Positions 1 through 10,494 of a DNA stretch of 35,669 nucleotides are shown in pieces. The number at the start of each line of letters is the position of its first letter. The first letter of the stretch is position 1. A program made the translations under genes and the position numbers. Source of the stretch: Arsenophonus endosymbiont of Bemisia tabaci Q2 (GTDB taxonomy: Bacteria > Pseudomonadota > Gammaproteobacteria > Enterobacterales > Enterobacteriaceae); the NCBI RefSeq assembly GCF_902713415.1, contig NZ_CACTIE010000064.1, forward strand, positions 1 through 35,669, written 5' to 3'. The notes below the pieces were generated by a model, which was not told the origin of the DNA, did no database searches, and worked only from the letters and a program-made list of their open reading frames with translations.

Positions 1-38
1 CATATAAATAATGTCATCAAAATTAAGTCGCTTAGCTA
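1..38 (-). mobile_element. IS630-family element, right-hand end of a copy running off the window
   Basis: The first 38 bases are the reverse complement of the transposase-proximal end of the element seen complete at 2405-3284: bases 1-3 (CAT) are its transposase start codon, and the terminal repeat ends in CTTAGCTA at 38, followed by a TA at 39-40 that would be the target duplication. The rest of the copy lies outside the window. Confidence 0.85.
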
Positions 39-165
39 TAAGTGTGCAAGAAAATTCATAGTGTCATTATAAGTGAATTTTTAATTTTCGTGATGCTTAT
101 TTGTTGCACTGTTTTTATCGCCGCACTAGACTAGTTCGCTTGTTTTGATCAAATAGTGTAAAGAA

Positions 166-1238
166 ATGCGTGTCTCTGATTTTGCTTTTAAATTACCTGA
201 TGAGTTAATAGCTCATTATCCCTTAGGCAAACGTAGTCATTGCCGGCTACTTTCTTTAAGCGGTTCAACAGGTGAACTGGAACATCTTATATTTACTAAT
301 ATTGTTGATAAATTAGAATCAGGTGATTTACTGGTTTTCAATAATACTCAGGTTATACCCGCTCGTCTTTATGGTCGTAAAATGTCTGGCGGCAATATTG
401 AAGTATTGATTGAACGCATATTGGGAAGTCATCGGATGTTGGCGCATATTTGTGCTTCTAAAGCACCTAAGGTGGGAACTGAATTATTATTAGGTGATGA
501 TGAAAGTGTTAAAGCTATTATGTTGGCAAGACACGATACGCTATTTGAAATTGATTTTCAGGATAAGCGAGATGTGTTAGCTATTTTAAATGATATTGGT
601 CATATGCCATTACCACCTTACATTGACCGCCCTGATGAAGAGGTTGATAGAACACTTTATCAAACAGTTTATGGCCAACGGCCTGGTGCCGTTGCTGCGC
701 CGACGGCAGGATTGCATTTTGATGAATCATTGCTAGCGGCGCTGCAGCAAAAAGGAGTAGCAATGGCGTTTGTGACGCTGCATGTTGGTGCCGGCACATT
801 TGAACCTGTGCGGGTGGCGAATGTTGCTGAACATACCATGCATGCAGAATATATTGAAGTATCGCAACAAGCTGTTGATGCAATATTGGCGTGTAAAGCG
901 AGGGGTAAACGGGTTATTGTGCAGTTGGCACAATTTCGATTCGATCATTAGAAAGCGCGGCTTGTGCATGTAAAGAAAGTATTATTGGCCCCTTTTTTGA
1001 TGATACTCGAATTTTTATTTACCTAGCCTTTCATTTTAAAATTGTTGATGCATTAATTACTAATTTCCATTTACCTGAGTCTACTTTGATTATGTTGGTA
1101 TCTGCTTTTTCTGGCTATCAAAATACGATGAATGCCTATCAACAAGCAATCGCAGAAAAGTACCGTTTTTTTAGTTATGGTGATGCCATGTTTATCACGC
1201 ACAATCCTAAAGCAGAGAGTGAAAAAGTGGCTAACTAG
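166..1238 (+). pseudogene. queA: queA pseudogene, S-adenosylmethionine:tRNA ribosyltransferase-isomerase
   Basis: QueA makes epoxyqueuosine in tRNA by transferring the ribosyl part of SAM to preQ1. The first ~250 codons match QueA closely (start [55 protein letters not shown]). Near 917-921 the sequence ATTGTGCAG carries an extra TG, moving the remaining 105 codons to another frame; that frame runs from 921 to the TAG at 1236-1238 and still reads as QueA ([25 protein letters not shown]). Summed length is about 357 codons, as expected for the family. The second part also shows wrong residues at conserved places (GTISIRS for GTTSVRS; IYLAFHF for IYPGFQY), so this is real decay rather than a lone sequencing slip. 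The reading frame as found would give a 261-residue protein lacking the C-terminal third. tgt follows 89 bases later. Confidence 0.93.
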
Positions 1239-1318
1239 TTGTTAACTATTAAATTGATATGAGCAATTTATTTAATTGAATATGTAACTAATCCATCAGA
1301 CTGTTTTTCTGATGCTAG

Positions 1319-2404
<1,086 letters not shown>

Positions 2405-2407
<3 letters not shown>

Positions 2408-3284
2408 CTAAGCGACTTAATTTTGATAACATTATTTATATGAGCTATTCAATTGATTTTAGATGTAAAGTGATATTTACGATGGAAGAAGAAGGGTTGA
2501 GTATCCGAGAAACAGCGAAGTAATTTCGGATTGGCTCTGCATCTGTATCGTGTTGGATTAATCAAATAGAGCCAAAAGCATCGACTACGCGTCAGCGAAA
2601 AATTGATAAATCCGAGTTGATAAAAGATGTTGAACAAATATCCAGATGCTTACCAAAAAGAGTGTGCAGAGCGTTTTGACGTTTGTCAGAAGGCCATTTG
2701 GCAAGCTCTTAAAAAAATGGGATTGACCTATAAAAAAACTCTACGTCATCCGAAAGCCGACGAAAACACTCGACAAACGTTTCAACAAAAAAACAACAGT
2801 ATGAAAAAGAAGGCAAGCATATTGTTTTTATTGATGAAAGTGGTTTTTCACACGATACCCCGCGGACTCACGGCTATTCCCCGAAAGGTCAACGGTGTGT
2901 TGGTCTCAAGAACTGGGGAGCTAAAGGAAGAACAAATGTTATCGGCGCTTTATTGGGCACAACGCTGTTTGCTATCGGATTATTTGATATCAATATTAAC
3001 AGCGATGTTTTCTATGCATGGGTCACCCAAGTCCTTATCCCAGTACTTCCTAAAAACAGTGTAATCATGATGGTTCATGCAACTGTTTCACAAGAAACAG
3101 AGTATTCAACAAGTCATCATCGATGCGGGGCATATGGTGGAATATTTGCCTACCTATTCGCCAGATCTTAATTCAATTGAACATAAATGGGCACAAGCTA
3201 AATGCAAAAAAAGAGCGCTCGGATGCGATACAGATATTTTGTTCGCACTCAATATGGTGTAATCAAAATTAAGTCGCTTAGCTA
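2405..3284 (+). mobile_element. Complete IS630-family insertion sequence, copy 1 (880 bp)
   Basis: The element starts TAGCTAAGCGACTTAATTTT and ends with the inverted copy of the same sequence; the terminal repeat is perfect over 23 bp. It is flanked by TA at 2403-2404 and TA at 3285-3286, the target duplication typical of the IS630/Tc1/mariner superfamily. Removing one TA plus the element restores tgt reading (GTA then GAG). It carries a single damaged transposase gene. A near-identical copy lies at 24399-25285 on the other strand, and partial copies sit at both window edges. Confidence 0.93.
2440..3262 (+). pseudogene. IS630-family transposase, degenerate (copy 1)
   Basis: This is a DDE transposase that would cut and paste the element at TA dinucleotides. 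Starting at ATG 2440 it reads MSYSIDFRCKVIF, with a helix-turn-helix-like N-terminus (IRETAK, then SASVSCWINQ). Damage: CAA to TAA at about 2521-2523; one extra A in GAACAAATATCC near 2633-2640 shifts the frame; the second catalytic Asp region MMDNATFHK of the sister copy reads MMVHATVSQ here with a further +1 shift near 3080. The first catalytic segment (FIDESGF) and the third (SPDLNSIEHKW, NPIE changed to NSIE) can be found in the appropriate frames. Natural expression probably also needed a -1 frameshift at A-AAA-AAC near 2785-2795. Not functional as it stands. Confidence 0.88.
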
Positions 3285-3286
3285 TA

Positions 3287-3328
3287 GAGTTTTATCGACG
3301 GATTAATAAATCGATTTCATCAAACTAG
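3287..3328 (+). pseudogene. tgt: Orphaned 3' end of tgt beyond the IS
   Basis: Directly after the TA duplication the frame of tgt resumes: 13 codons reading EFYRRINKSISSN, then TAG at 3326-3328. E. coli Tgt has the comparable DFYQRQ at this place. The rebuilt protein would be 372 residues. No start signal precedes it, so it is not expressed as a protein. Confidence 0.85.
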
Positions 3329-3350
3329 AGTATAATTTCAGTCGTGCTAA

Positions 3351-3379
3351 TTGAATCAAATCAGTGTAGGATTTATAGG
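3351..3379 (+). promoter_or_regulatory. Candidate sigma-70 promoter for yajC-secD-secF
   Basis: TTGAAT (3351-3356), a 17-base spacer and TATAGG (3374-3379) lie about 55 bases before the yajC start. A second possible -10, TATAAT, is at 3331-3336 but has no good -35. In E. coli yajC-secDF is cotranscribed with tgt; here an IS separates them, so a local promoter would be needed. Weak consensus match; inference. Confidence 0.35.
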
Positions 3380-3435
3380 CTTGGATTAATTTTTTGAGCT
3401 AGAAATATTATTTTAATCACAATGAGGAAATTTTG

Positions 3436-3768
3436 ATGAGTTTGTTTATTTCTGAAGCAGTCGCTTCAGCTGGTGGTCAAGCGCAAGGAAACCCATATTC
3501 TTTGATCATCATGCTGGTTGTTTTCGGATTGATTTTTTATTTTATGATCTTACGCCCACAGCAGAAGCGAGCTAAAGAGCACAAAAAATTAATGAATTCT
3601 ATTGCTAAAGGTGATGAGGTACTAACAACCGCTGGATTAATTGGCCGCGTCACTAAAGTATCTGAAACGGGTTACATTGTTGTTGCATTAAATGACACCA
3701 ATGAAGTAACCATTAAAGGTGATTTCGTTGCTGCTGTACTTCCAAAAGGTACAATAAAATCTATCTAA
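3436..3768 (+). CDS. yajC: Sec translocon accessory subunit YajC
   Basis: YajC is a small inner-membrane protein that associates with SecDF and the SecYEG channel. The product is 110 residues from ATG 3436 (MSLFISEAVASAGG), the usual length; a TTG three bases upstream is in frame but less likely, since a GAGG Shine-Dalgarno (3424-3427) fits the ATG. One transmembrane helix (about residues 20-39, SLIIMLVVFGLIFYFMIL) is followed by the hallmark RPQQKRAKEHKKLM and a cytoplasmic domain with the KGDEVLTTAGLIGRV segment. It is followed 28 bases later by secD, as in other gammaproteobacteria. Intact. Confidence 0.96.
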   Translation: MSLFISEAVASAGGQAQGNPYSLIIMLVVFGLIFYFMILRPQQKRAKEHKKLMNSIAKGDEVLTTAGLIGRVTKVSETGYIVVALNDTNEVTIKGDFVAAVLPKGTIKSI

Positions 3769-3796
3769 TTTCTGATTTTCCCGAAGGGAATTTGCC

Positions 3797-5644
3797 GTGC
3801 TAAATCGTTATCCTTTGTGGAAGTATTTGATGCTGATCGCTGCGTTGCTCATCGGTTTGCTGTATGCGCTTCCCAATCTTTATGCAGATGATCCGGCTGT
3901 TCAGATTACTGGCGTTCGGGGAACCGCAGCCAATGAACAGACTTTGGATCAAGTTCGCAATATTTTAAAGAAAGAGAAAATCGGAAGTAAATCAATTGCA
4001 CTGGAAAGTGGTATAATTCTTGCTCGTTTTAATAATCCAGATGTCCAGTTACATGCACGCGAAACTTTAGTTGCCGGTTTAGGAGAGCAGTATATCGTAG
4101 CGTTAAATCTGGCACCTGCAACCCCTCATTGGTTAAGGGCATTGAGCGGTGAACCAATGAAATTGGGGTTAGATTTGCGTGGTGGCGTTCATTTCTTAAT
4201 GGAAGTGGATATGGAAACAACCTTAGGTAAATTGCAAGAACAGAATATGGATGGCCTGCGTAGTGATTTACGTGAAAAAGGGATCCCATATTCAACTATA
4301 CGTAAAATAGATAATTACGGTGTTGAAATTCGTTTTCGTGATGATAGTGGACGTTCGCAAGCGGAATCTTATTTGACACCACGTTATCGCGATTTGGTTT
4401 TTACTGCCGCCAACAACAATCTATTAACGGCAGTAATGACAGATGAACGGATCCGTGAAGCACGTAATTATGCAGTATCACAAAATATTAATATTATCCG
4501 TAATCGTGTTAACCAATTAGGCGTTGCTGAACCATTGGTACAGCGTCAGGGCGCTGATCGTATTGTCGTTGAATTACCGGGTATTCAAGATACGGCGCGA
4601 GCAAAAGAGATCCTTGGTGCTACTGCAACGCTGGAGTTTCGCTTAGTTAATGTCAGCATAGACAGTTTGACTGTTCAACGTGCCCATATTCCTGGTGATT
4701 CTGAGATAAAATATACTCGCGATGGTGAGCCTGTTGTTCTTTATAAACGCGTTATTTTGACAGGTGATCATATTACTGATTCGACATCGGATTTGGATGA
4801 AATGGGTAGCCCGCAGGTAAGCATTGGTCTGGATAGCGCTGGTGGCTCAATTATGTCTGATTTTACCCGTGATAATCAGGATAAATTGATGGCAACCCTA
4901 TTTGTTGAATATAAAGATAGCGGGCGAAAGGATGCCAATGGTCGTGCTATTTTGGTAAAAGATGAGAAAGTCATTAATGTCGCAAGAATTTCTGCCCGCT
5001 TTGGTAGCAAATTTCGTATTACTGGTATCAGTAATCGAACTGAAGCTCGTCAATTATCTTTATTATTACGTGCTGGCGCATTAATTGCACCTATTCAAAT
5101 TGTTGAAGAACGCACAATTGGGCCAACATTAGGATTGCAAAATATTGAGCAAGGAATGAAAGCATCATTAGCCGGTTTACTAGCTTCAATTCTATTTATG
5201 GTCATTTATTATCGCAAGTTTGGTCTGATTGCCAGTTCTGCATTATTAGCAAACTTGATCCTCATTATGGGGATTATTTCGCTATTACCGGGGGCCACTT
5301 TAACCATGCCGGGAATTGCTGGTATTGTTTTAACGCTTGCTGTTGCCGTTGATGCGAATGTGTTGATTAATGAACGTATTAAAGAAGAATTAAAGAATGG
5401 TCGTTCAATACAGCAAGCGATATATGAAGGTTACAAGGGGGCATTTTCCAGTATCTTAGATGCAAATTTGACAACTGTGATCACGGCAACCATTTTGTAT
5501 GCGGTAGGCACCGGCTCAATTAAGGGTTTTGCCATTACTACGGTGATTGGTATTGCCACCTCCATGTTTACTGCAATTGTAGGAACACGTGCTATCGTGA
5601 ACTTATTTTATGGTGGTAAACGTATTAAAAAGCTGTCTATCTAA
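3797..5644 (+). CDS. secD: Protein translocase subunit SecD
   Basis: SecD, with SecF, uses the proton gradient to finish protein export across the inner membrane. It has 615 residues, matching the family. The start is GTG at 3797 with GAAGGG upstream (3783-3788). An N-terminal membrane helix ([17 protein letters not shown]) is followed by a large periplasmic P1 domain with the DLRGG motif ([13 protein letters not shown], about residues 125-138), then a C-terminal block of five helices from about residue 450, including [20 protein letters not shown] with the conserved Asp and Asn of the proton path. secF starts 11 bases after the stop. No lesions seen. Confidence 0.97.
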   Translation: MLNRYPLWKYLMLIAALLIGLLYALPNLYADDPAVQITGVRGTAANEQTLDQVRNILKKEKIGSKSIALESGIILARFNNPDVQLHARETLVAGLGEQYIVALNLAPATPHWLRALSGEPMKLGLDLRGGVHFLMEVDMETTLGKLQEQNMDGLRSDLREKGIPYSTIRKIDNYGVEIRFRDDSGRSQAESYLTPRYRDLVFTAANNNLLTAVMTDERIREARNYAVSQNINIIRNRVNQLGVAEPLVQRQGADRIVVELPGIQDTARAKEILGATATLEFRLVNVSIDSLTVQRAHIPGDSEIKYTRDGEPVVLYKRVILTGDHITDSTSDLDEMGSPQVSIGLDSAGGSIMSDFTRDNQDKLMATLFVEYKDSGRKDANGRAILVKDEKVINVARISARFGSKFRITGISNRTEARQLSLLLRAGALIAPIQIVEERTIGPTLGLQNIEQGMKASLAGLLASILFMVIYYRKFGLIASSALLANLILIMGIISLLPGATLTMPGIAGIVLTLAVAVDANVLINERIKEELKNGRSIQQAIYEGYKGAFSSILDANLTTVITATILYAVGTGSIKGFAITTVIGIATSMFTAIVGTRAIVNLFYGGKRIKKLSI

Positions 5645-5655
5645 GGAGCGTGGTT

Positions 5656-6624
5656 GTGGCGCAAGATTACACAGTAGAACAGTTAAATCATGGCCGTAAA
5701 GTTATCGATTTTATGCGTTGGGATTATTTAGCTTTTGGTATCTCAATTGCTTTATTTATTCTTTCGGTTACGGTTATTTCATTGAAAGGATTTAACTGGG
5801 GATTGGATTTCACCGGCGGGACTGTTATTGAAATTAATCTGAGTCAACCTGCTAATTTTGATAAAATTAGAGCGAGTTTAGCGAATAATGCCCATCAAGA
5901 GCCGTTGATTCAAAATTTTGGTAGTAGCCAAGATATTATGATTCGATTGCCTCCTACTGAAGGCGTGGCAGGTCAAGAAATCGGTAAGTCCATTATTTCA
6001 GTCATTAACAAAAATGTTGATGATAAAGCAACGATTAAGCGCATCGAATTTGTCGGACCGAGTGTAGGCAGTGAATTAGCTCAAACCGGTGCAATGGCAC
6101 TGTTAGCTGCTTTGATCTGTATTTTTATTTATGTAGGTTTCCGCTTTGAATGGCGTCTGGCTGCAGGTGCAGTAATATCATTAGCGCATGATGTGATTAT
6201 TACATTAGGCATTCTATCGCTTTTTCAGATTGAAGTTGATATGACTATCGTTGCTTCATTAATGTCGGTCATCGGTTATTCATTAAATGACAGCATTGTT
6301 GTCTCTGATCGTATTCGTGAAAATTTCCGCAAGATCCGCCGCGGTACTTCTTATGAAATAGTTAACGTTTCCTTGACCCAAACATTGAGTCGAACACTCA
6401 TTACATCAGGAACTTCTTTATTAGTGGTATTGATGCTCTATCTTTTTGGTGGGTCAATACTGAAAGGATTTTCTCTAATTATGTTAATTGGCGTGACGAT
6501 TGGAACCGTGTCTTCTATTTATGTTGCTTCTGCTCTAGCATTAAAGATGAGAATGAAACGAGACCATTTGCTTCCTCCTAAAGTAGAAAAAGAGGGAGCG
6601 GATCAACATTCTCTGCTGCCGTAA
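5656..6624 (+). CDS. secF: Protein translocase subunit SecF
   Basis: SecF is the partner of SecD in the Sec machinery. I chose the GTG at 5656 ([15 protein letters not shown]) because AAGGAG (5643-5648) stands seven bases before it and the sequence then matches known SecF N-termini; a GTG at 5650 is in frame but too close to the ribosome site. The 322-residue product has a first helix at about 30-50, the periplasmic FTGG motif ([12 protein letters not shown]), and five later helices with [10 protein letters not shown] and [15 protein letters not shown]. It ends in [11 protein letters not shown], as in enterobacterial SecF. Intact. Confidence 0.96.
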   Translation: MAQDYTVEQLNHGRKVIDFMRWDYLAFGISIALFILSVTVISLKGFNWGLDFTGGTVIEINLSQPANFDKIRASLANNAHQEPLIQNFGSSQDIMIRLPPTEGVAGQEIGKSIISVINKNVDDKATIKRIEFVGPSVGSELAQTGAMALLAALICIFIYVGFRFEWRLAAGAVISLAHDVIITLGILSLFQIEVDMTIVASLMSVIGYSLNDSIVVSDRIRENFRKIRRGTSYEIVNVSLTQTLSRTLITSGTSLLVVLMLYLFGGSILKGFSLIMLIGVTIGTVSSIYVASALALKMRMKRDHLLPPKVEKEGADQHSLLP

Positions 6625-6643
6625 AGACGAATTTTGTTAATTC

Positions 6644-6677
6644 ACACTCTTTTAGATTGCGCTAGCAGGGTGTTTTT
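6644..6677 (+). terminator. Candidate terminator after secF
   Basis: ACACTCT (6644-6650) can pair with AGGGTGT (6667-6673), one G:U pair included, followed by TTTTTC. It sits 20 bases after secF and before nrdR. The loop is rather long (16 bases), so this is moderate evidence. Confidence 0.5.
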
Positions 6678-6729
6678 CATTGATAGCTGAGTTAAACTGA
6701 AAAACCGGACCCTAAAATAAGGAAATTTT

Positions 6730-7179
6730 ATGCATTGCCCATTTTGCACCGCTGTAGATACCAAAGTGATTGATTCACGTCTGGTTGGCGATGGTTTGCA
6801 GGTTCGTCGTCGTCGACAATGTGTTGAATGTCATGAACGTTTTACTACTTTTGAAGTGGCTGAATTAGTCATGCCGCGTGTGGTAAAAAGTGATGATGTA
6901 CGTGAGTCATTTGATGAACACAAACTTAGACGAGGTATGCAAAAAGCATTAGAAAAAAGCCCGGTAAGTTCCGATGATGTGGAAACAGCTATTAACAATA
7001 TAAAATCGCAACTTCGCGCAACCGGAGAGCGAGAAATTCCGGCCAAGATGATTGGAAAAATTGTCATGGATAAATTGAAAAAGCTGGATAAAGTTGCATA
7101 TATACGTTTTGCTTCGGTATATCGTAGTTTTGAGGATATTCGTGAATTTGGCGAAGAAATTGCTAAGTTACAGGATTAA
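6730..7179 (+). CDS. nrdR: Transcriptional repressor NrdR
   Basis: NrdR represses ribonucleotide reductase operons by sensing ATP/dATP. The 149-residue product has an N-terminal zinc ribbon with Cys3, Cys6, Cys31 and Cys34 (MHCPFC and [13 protein letters not shown]) and an arginine-rich stretch VRRRRQ, then an ATP-cone from about residue 49 ([19 protein letters not shown]) to about 135. An AAGGAAA ribosome site precedes the ATG. ribD starts nine bases after its stop, the conserved nrdR-ribD arrangement. Intact; its targets are outside this window. Confidence 0.97.
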   Translation: MHCPFCTAVDTKVIDSRLVGDGLQVRRRRQCVECHERFTTFEVAELVMPRVVKSDDVRESFDEHKLRRGMQKALEKSPVSSDDVETAINNIKSQLRATGEREIPAKMIGKIVMDKLKKLDKVAYIRFASVYRSFEDIREFGEEIAKLQD

Positions 7180-7187
7180 TAATAAAA

Positions 7188-8297
7188 ATGACCACGTTTG
7201 ATAAGCAGTTTATGAGCCGTGCGTTGTCATTGGCCAAGCAAGGACGATTTACTACCTCACCAAATCCGAATGTAGGCTGTGTCATTGTACGCAACGGTGA
7301 AGTCGTGGGTAAAGGTTTTCATTGGAAAGCAGGCGAGGCGCATGCTGAGATTCATGCCTTACAAATGGCAGGTCAAAAAGCGAACGGAGCAACTGCTTAT
7401 GTCACATTAGAACCCTGCAGTCATTATGGTAAAACGCCACCTTGTGCAGATGCGTTAATTAGAGCAGGTATTCGGCGAGTTGTTGTGGCTATGCTAGATC
7501 CAAATCCACAGGTTGCAGGACGTGGTTTACTTAAATTACAGCAGGCTGGCATCGAAGTATTACATGGTTTACTGATGGATGAAGCTGAACAATTAAATCA
7601 AGGCTTTCTAAAAAGAATGCGAACAGGGTTCCCCTATGTTCAACTTAAGTTAGCCGCATCACTTGATGGGCGGACGGCCCTTGCATCAGGTGAAAGTAAA
7701 TGGATCACTTCGCCAGTAGCTCGTCAAGATGTACAAAGTTTCAGGGCTCGGGCGAGCGCAATTTTGACTACCAGTGCTACTGTTTTAGCTGATAATCCAG
7801 CTTTGAATGTTCGTTCGACAGATTTTACGCGTGAGCTACAAAATATTTATCCTAAAGAATGTCTTCGACAACCAATAAGAATTGTTTTGGATAGTGAGAA
7901 TCAAGTAAAACCAGAACATATTATAACAAAATCAGATGGTGAATGTTGGCTTATTCGCCCTAATCCCATATCGCAAAATTGGTGTGGTGATGTTGAGCAA
8001 ATAGCCATCCCAACCTACAAAAAAGGCATTGATTTAGTTTTGCTAATGATGGAGCTGGCTAAGCGTAATATTAATTCAGTTTGGGTCGAAAGCGGTCCAA
8101 CACTTGCCGGTGCTTTGTTAACACTAGGATTAGTTGATGAATTGGTTGTTTATATTGCGCCTAAAATTTTAGGTGGAACCGCAAAAGAATTAATTAATAT
8201 TCCAGCATTACAAAAATTGAAAGATGCACCTGCATTTGAATTTATTAATATTGAACTTATTGGACCTGATTTACGTTTAACACTTCGACCATTGTAA
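7188..8297 (+). CDS. ribD: Bifunctional riboflavin deaminase/reductase RibD
   Basis: RibD carries out the second and third steps of riboflavin synthesis: deamination of the pyrimidinone and NADPH-dependent reduction of the ribosyl side chain. The 369-residue product has the zinc deaminase domain at about 1-145 (His52 and Glu54 in EAHAEIHAL; Cys77 and Cys86 in EPCSHYGKTPPC) and the reductase domain from about 150 (QLKLAASLDGRTA, KWITSP, ESGPTLAGALL). The length fits the enterobacterial enzyme (367). It follows nrdR by nine bases. All catalytic residues are present, and riboflavin synthesis seems kept although neighbouring vitamin gene thiL is dead. Confidence 0.97.
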   Translation: MTTFDKQFMSRALSLAKQGRFTTSPNPNVGCVIVRNGEVVGKGFHWKAGEAHAEIHALQMAGQKANGATAYVTLEPCSHYGKTPPCADALIRAGIRRVVVAMLDPNPQVAGRGLLKLQQAGIEVLHGLLMDEAEQLNQGFLKRMRTGFPYVQLKLAASLDGRTALASGESKWITSPVARQDVQSFRARASAILTTSATVLADNPALNVRSTDFTRELQNIYPKECLRQPIRIVLDSENQVKPEHIITKSDGECWLIRPNPISQNWCGDVEQIAIPTYKKGIDLVLLMMELAKRNINSVWVESGPTLAGALLTLGLVDELVVYIAPKILGGTAKELINIPALQKLKDAPAFEFINIELIGPDLRLTLRPL

Positions 8298-8488
8298 TGT
8301 CATATTCATTAATAGGTTAGCTTAATATAGTAAAGTAGTATAGTTAAAGTAATGTAACATTTAATTGATTAAATTTAGCGTTCCTAATGACTGTTTTAAA
8401 GTTAGCTAAATTCAGCAGCGCAGTATAGAAAAGAATATGATAAAATTGTTATTTCTGTAATGAATAATTAGTATTTAAGGAAGGGGCT

Positions 8489-8959
8489 ATGAAGGTAATA
8501 AAAGCTACGGTAGCAGCACCCAAAGCTCGTATAGCGATCGTTGTTGCACGTTTTAATCATTTTATCAACAATAGCTTGCTGGAAGGCGCTATTGATACCT
8601 TGGAACGTGTTGGCCAAGTTGCAAAGGAAAATATTACGGTAGTTTGGGTGCCAGGTGCTTATGAACTGCCTTTGACGATTAAAACATTAGCAGAAACAAA
8701 AAAATATGATGCAGTTCTTGCACTTGCTAGCGTTATACGTGGTGCAACCTCACATTTTGAATATGTTGCCGGTGAGTGTAGTGCTGGACTTTCTAATGTT
8801 GCGATGACAAGTAATATTCCTGTTGCCTGTGGTGTATTAACCACCGAGGATATTGAGCAGTCAATTGAGCGCGCAGGTACAAAAGCGGGAAATAAAGGTG
8901 CAGATGCTGCATTAGCTGCACTAGAAATGGTTAATGTAATTCAAGCCATTAAAGGCTAA
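8489..8959 (+). CDS. ribH: 6,7-dimethyl-8-ribityllumazine synthase
   Basis: Lumazine synthase (called ribE or ribH) joins the RibD product to 3,4-dihydroxy-2-butanone phosphate, the last step before riboflavin synthase. It has 156 residues from ATG 8489 after AAGGAAGGG. Recognisable segments are [24 protein letters not shown] and [13 protein letters not shown], which contains the catalytic-site His, and [24 protein letters not shown] 191-base non-coding stretch separates it from ribD, longer than usual, in which I see no riboswitch or clear promoter. nusB follows by 23 bases. Intact. Confidence 0.96.
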   Translation: MKVIKATVAAPKARIAIVVARFNHFINNSLLEGAIDTLERVGQVAKENITVVWVPGAYELPLTIKTLAETKKYDAVLALASVIRGATSHFEYVAGECSAGLSNVAMTSNIPVACGVLTTEDIEQSIERAGTKAGNKGADAALAALEMVNVIQAIKG

Positions 8960-8982
8960 CTATTTTATTTAAGGGGAATTTT

Positions 8983-9396
8983 GTGAAACCTGCTGCTCGT
9001 CATCGCGCGCGTGAGTGTGCTGTTCAGGCGATTTATTCTTGGCAATTATCGGGTAATAGTATTGCTGATGTTGAAGTGGAATTTTTATCTGAACAGGATA
9101 TGTCAGATGTTGATGTAACTTATTTCCGTGAACTACTTAATGGCGTTTCAACTCATGTGTTAGAACTGGATAAAAAAATGGCTCCTTATCTTTCTCGTCA
9201 GCTTGGGGAGCTTGGTCAGGTAGAGAAAGCCGTTTTACGTTTAGCGATGTTTGAATTCTGTTATCGTGATGATGTACCTTATAAAGTTGCTATTAATGAA
9301 GCGATTGAATTAGCAAAAGTTTTTGGTGCCGAGGAGAGTCACAAATTTATCAATGGTGCGCTCGATAAAGTTGTTCCTACTGTGCGTAAAAAATAA
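8983..9396 (+). CDS. nusB: Transcription antitermination protein NusB
   Basis: NusB binds boxA RNA with NusE (S10) and supports antitermination of rRNA transcription. The 137-residue product starts with GTG 8983 behind AAGGGG. The N-terminus [23 protein letters not shown] is an all-helical NusB fold signature (the Arg-rich face binds RNA), followed by [35 protein letters not shown] and [12 protein letters not shown]. Its place between ribH and thiL is conserved. Intact. Confidence 0.96.
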   Translation: MKPAARHRARECAVQAIYSWQLSGNSIADVEVEFLSEQDMSDVDVTYFRELLNGVSTHVLELDKKMAPYLSRQLGELGQVEKAVLRLAMFEFCYRDDVPYKVAINEAIELAKVFGAEESHKFINGALDKVVPTVRKK

Positions 9397-9494
9397 TGGT
9401 GTTCAGGCTTTTCGAATAATCTGATGTTCATTTTGATTATAAAGTGCAGTCATAGCGTTATAGCAATCGGAGCATGGTATATTGGAATATTATT

Positions 9495-10494
9495 ATGGTT
9501 TGTGACGAATTTGATATCATCCATCGCGCGTTATTTTAATCGTCAACAGCAAAATCGGCATGACGTTAATATTGGTATTGGTGATGATTGTGCATTGATA
9601 ACAATACCGGAAAGACAGCAATTAGCAATTACTACCGATACACTAGTTGAAGGTATCCATTTTCTTGATAGTATTTCACCTGAAGATTTAGCCTATAAAT
9701 ATTTGGCGGTTAATTTAAGTGATTTAGCCGCTATGGGAGCTGATCCTGCCTGGGTTTCTCTGGCGTTCACATTGCCACATATCAATGAAGATTCGCTGGC
9801 AAGATTTAGCTCTAGCCTATTTTAACAGCTTAATTACTATGAAATGCAACTTATTGTTGGCGATACAATACGAGGGCCAATGAGTTTAACCTATACAGCC
9901 CATGGTTTGATTCCGACAGGAAAATCACTAACCCCGGTCTTGGAGCTTGTAATGGTGATTGGATTTATGTTACCGGAACATTGGGTGATAGTCCTGCAGG
10001 TCTTGCGATTTTACAATCACAGCTGGTTTTCGATGATGTAAAAGATCGTCATTTGTTGATCCAGCGTCATTTAAGGCCACAGCCTCGTATTTTGCAAGGG
10101 CAGGCTTTACTTCATCTTGCTTCTTCGGCGATTGATATTTCTGATGGCTTGATTTCTGATCTTGGAGATATTCTCAAAATTAGTGGCCGTGGCGCTAAAA
10201 TTAAATTAGATTCTTTGCCAGTATCAGAGGCATTCTGCAGACCAGTTACCTCAGAACAGGCGTTAACCTGTGGGCGTTAGGTTGTGGAGAAGATTATGAA
10301 CTGTGCTTTACAGTGCGTGAGATAAATCGTGGTGCATTAGAGTCAGCACTAGCGCATACTGTGGGGCAAATTTTCATTGTATCGGCGAGATAACACCAGA
10401 ATTAGAAGGGATCCGCTATTTTTATGGGAATAAAGAGGTTTCACCTAATTTAACTGGTTTTGATCATTTTATTGTGGAAGCTTGCTATGATTGA
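9495..10494 (+). pseudogene. thiL: thiL pseudogene, thiamine-monophosphate kinase
   Basis: ThiL phosphorylates TMP to the coenzyme TPP. The gene is still traceable from ATG 9495 (MVCDEFDII) to TGA 10492-10494 (TGFDHFIVEACYD) but is broken at least five times. They are: a 4-base duplication (ATCATCCATCGC) near 9516-9523 that shifts the frame; a TAA in place of a codon at 9823-9825 (SSSLF then stop); a one-base loss in ACCCCGG near 9930-9940; a duplicated TG near 10271; and a further shift near 10360-10370. Recognisable islands include [40 protein letters not shown] and [16 protein letters not shown]. The nucleotide-binding GGDT is GVD-like here (QLIVGDT). The end overlaps the start of pgpA by eight bases, as normal. 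Certainly non-functional. Confidence 0.95.

Noticed and set aside
2953-3262. Several short open frames in the IS630 copies as separate genes
   Set aside because: They are pieces of a single frameshifted transposase gene, as alignment between the two copies shows.
4029-4295. Open frame on the minus strand inside secD (and similar antisense frames in dxs, cyoB, tig, nrdR, ispA)
   Set aside because: They lie opposite intact conserved genes, show no family likeness or ribosome sites, and follow the codon pattern of the gene on the other strand.
8298-8488. Possible FMN riboswitch or extra gene in the 191-base ribD-ribH gap
   Set aside because: I saw none of the conserved FMN-element segments and no credible open frame; the stretch is plain AT-rich spacer.
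9424-9494. Upstream extension of the thiL frame to 9424
   Set aside because: That frame gives an unrelated N-terminus; the ThiL-like start MVCDEFDII is at 9495 in another frame joined by a 4-base duplication.
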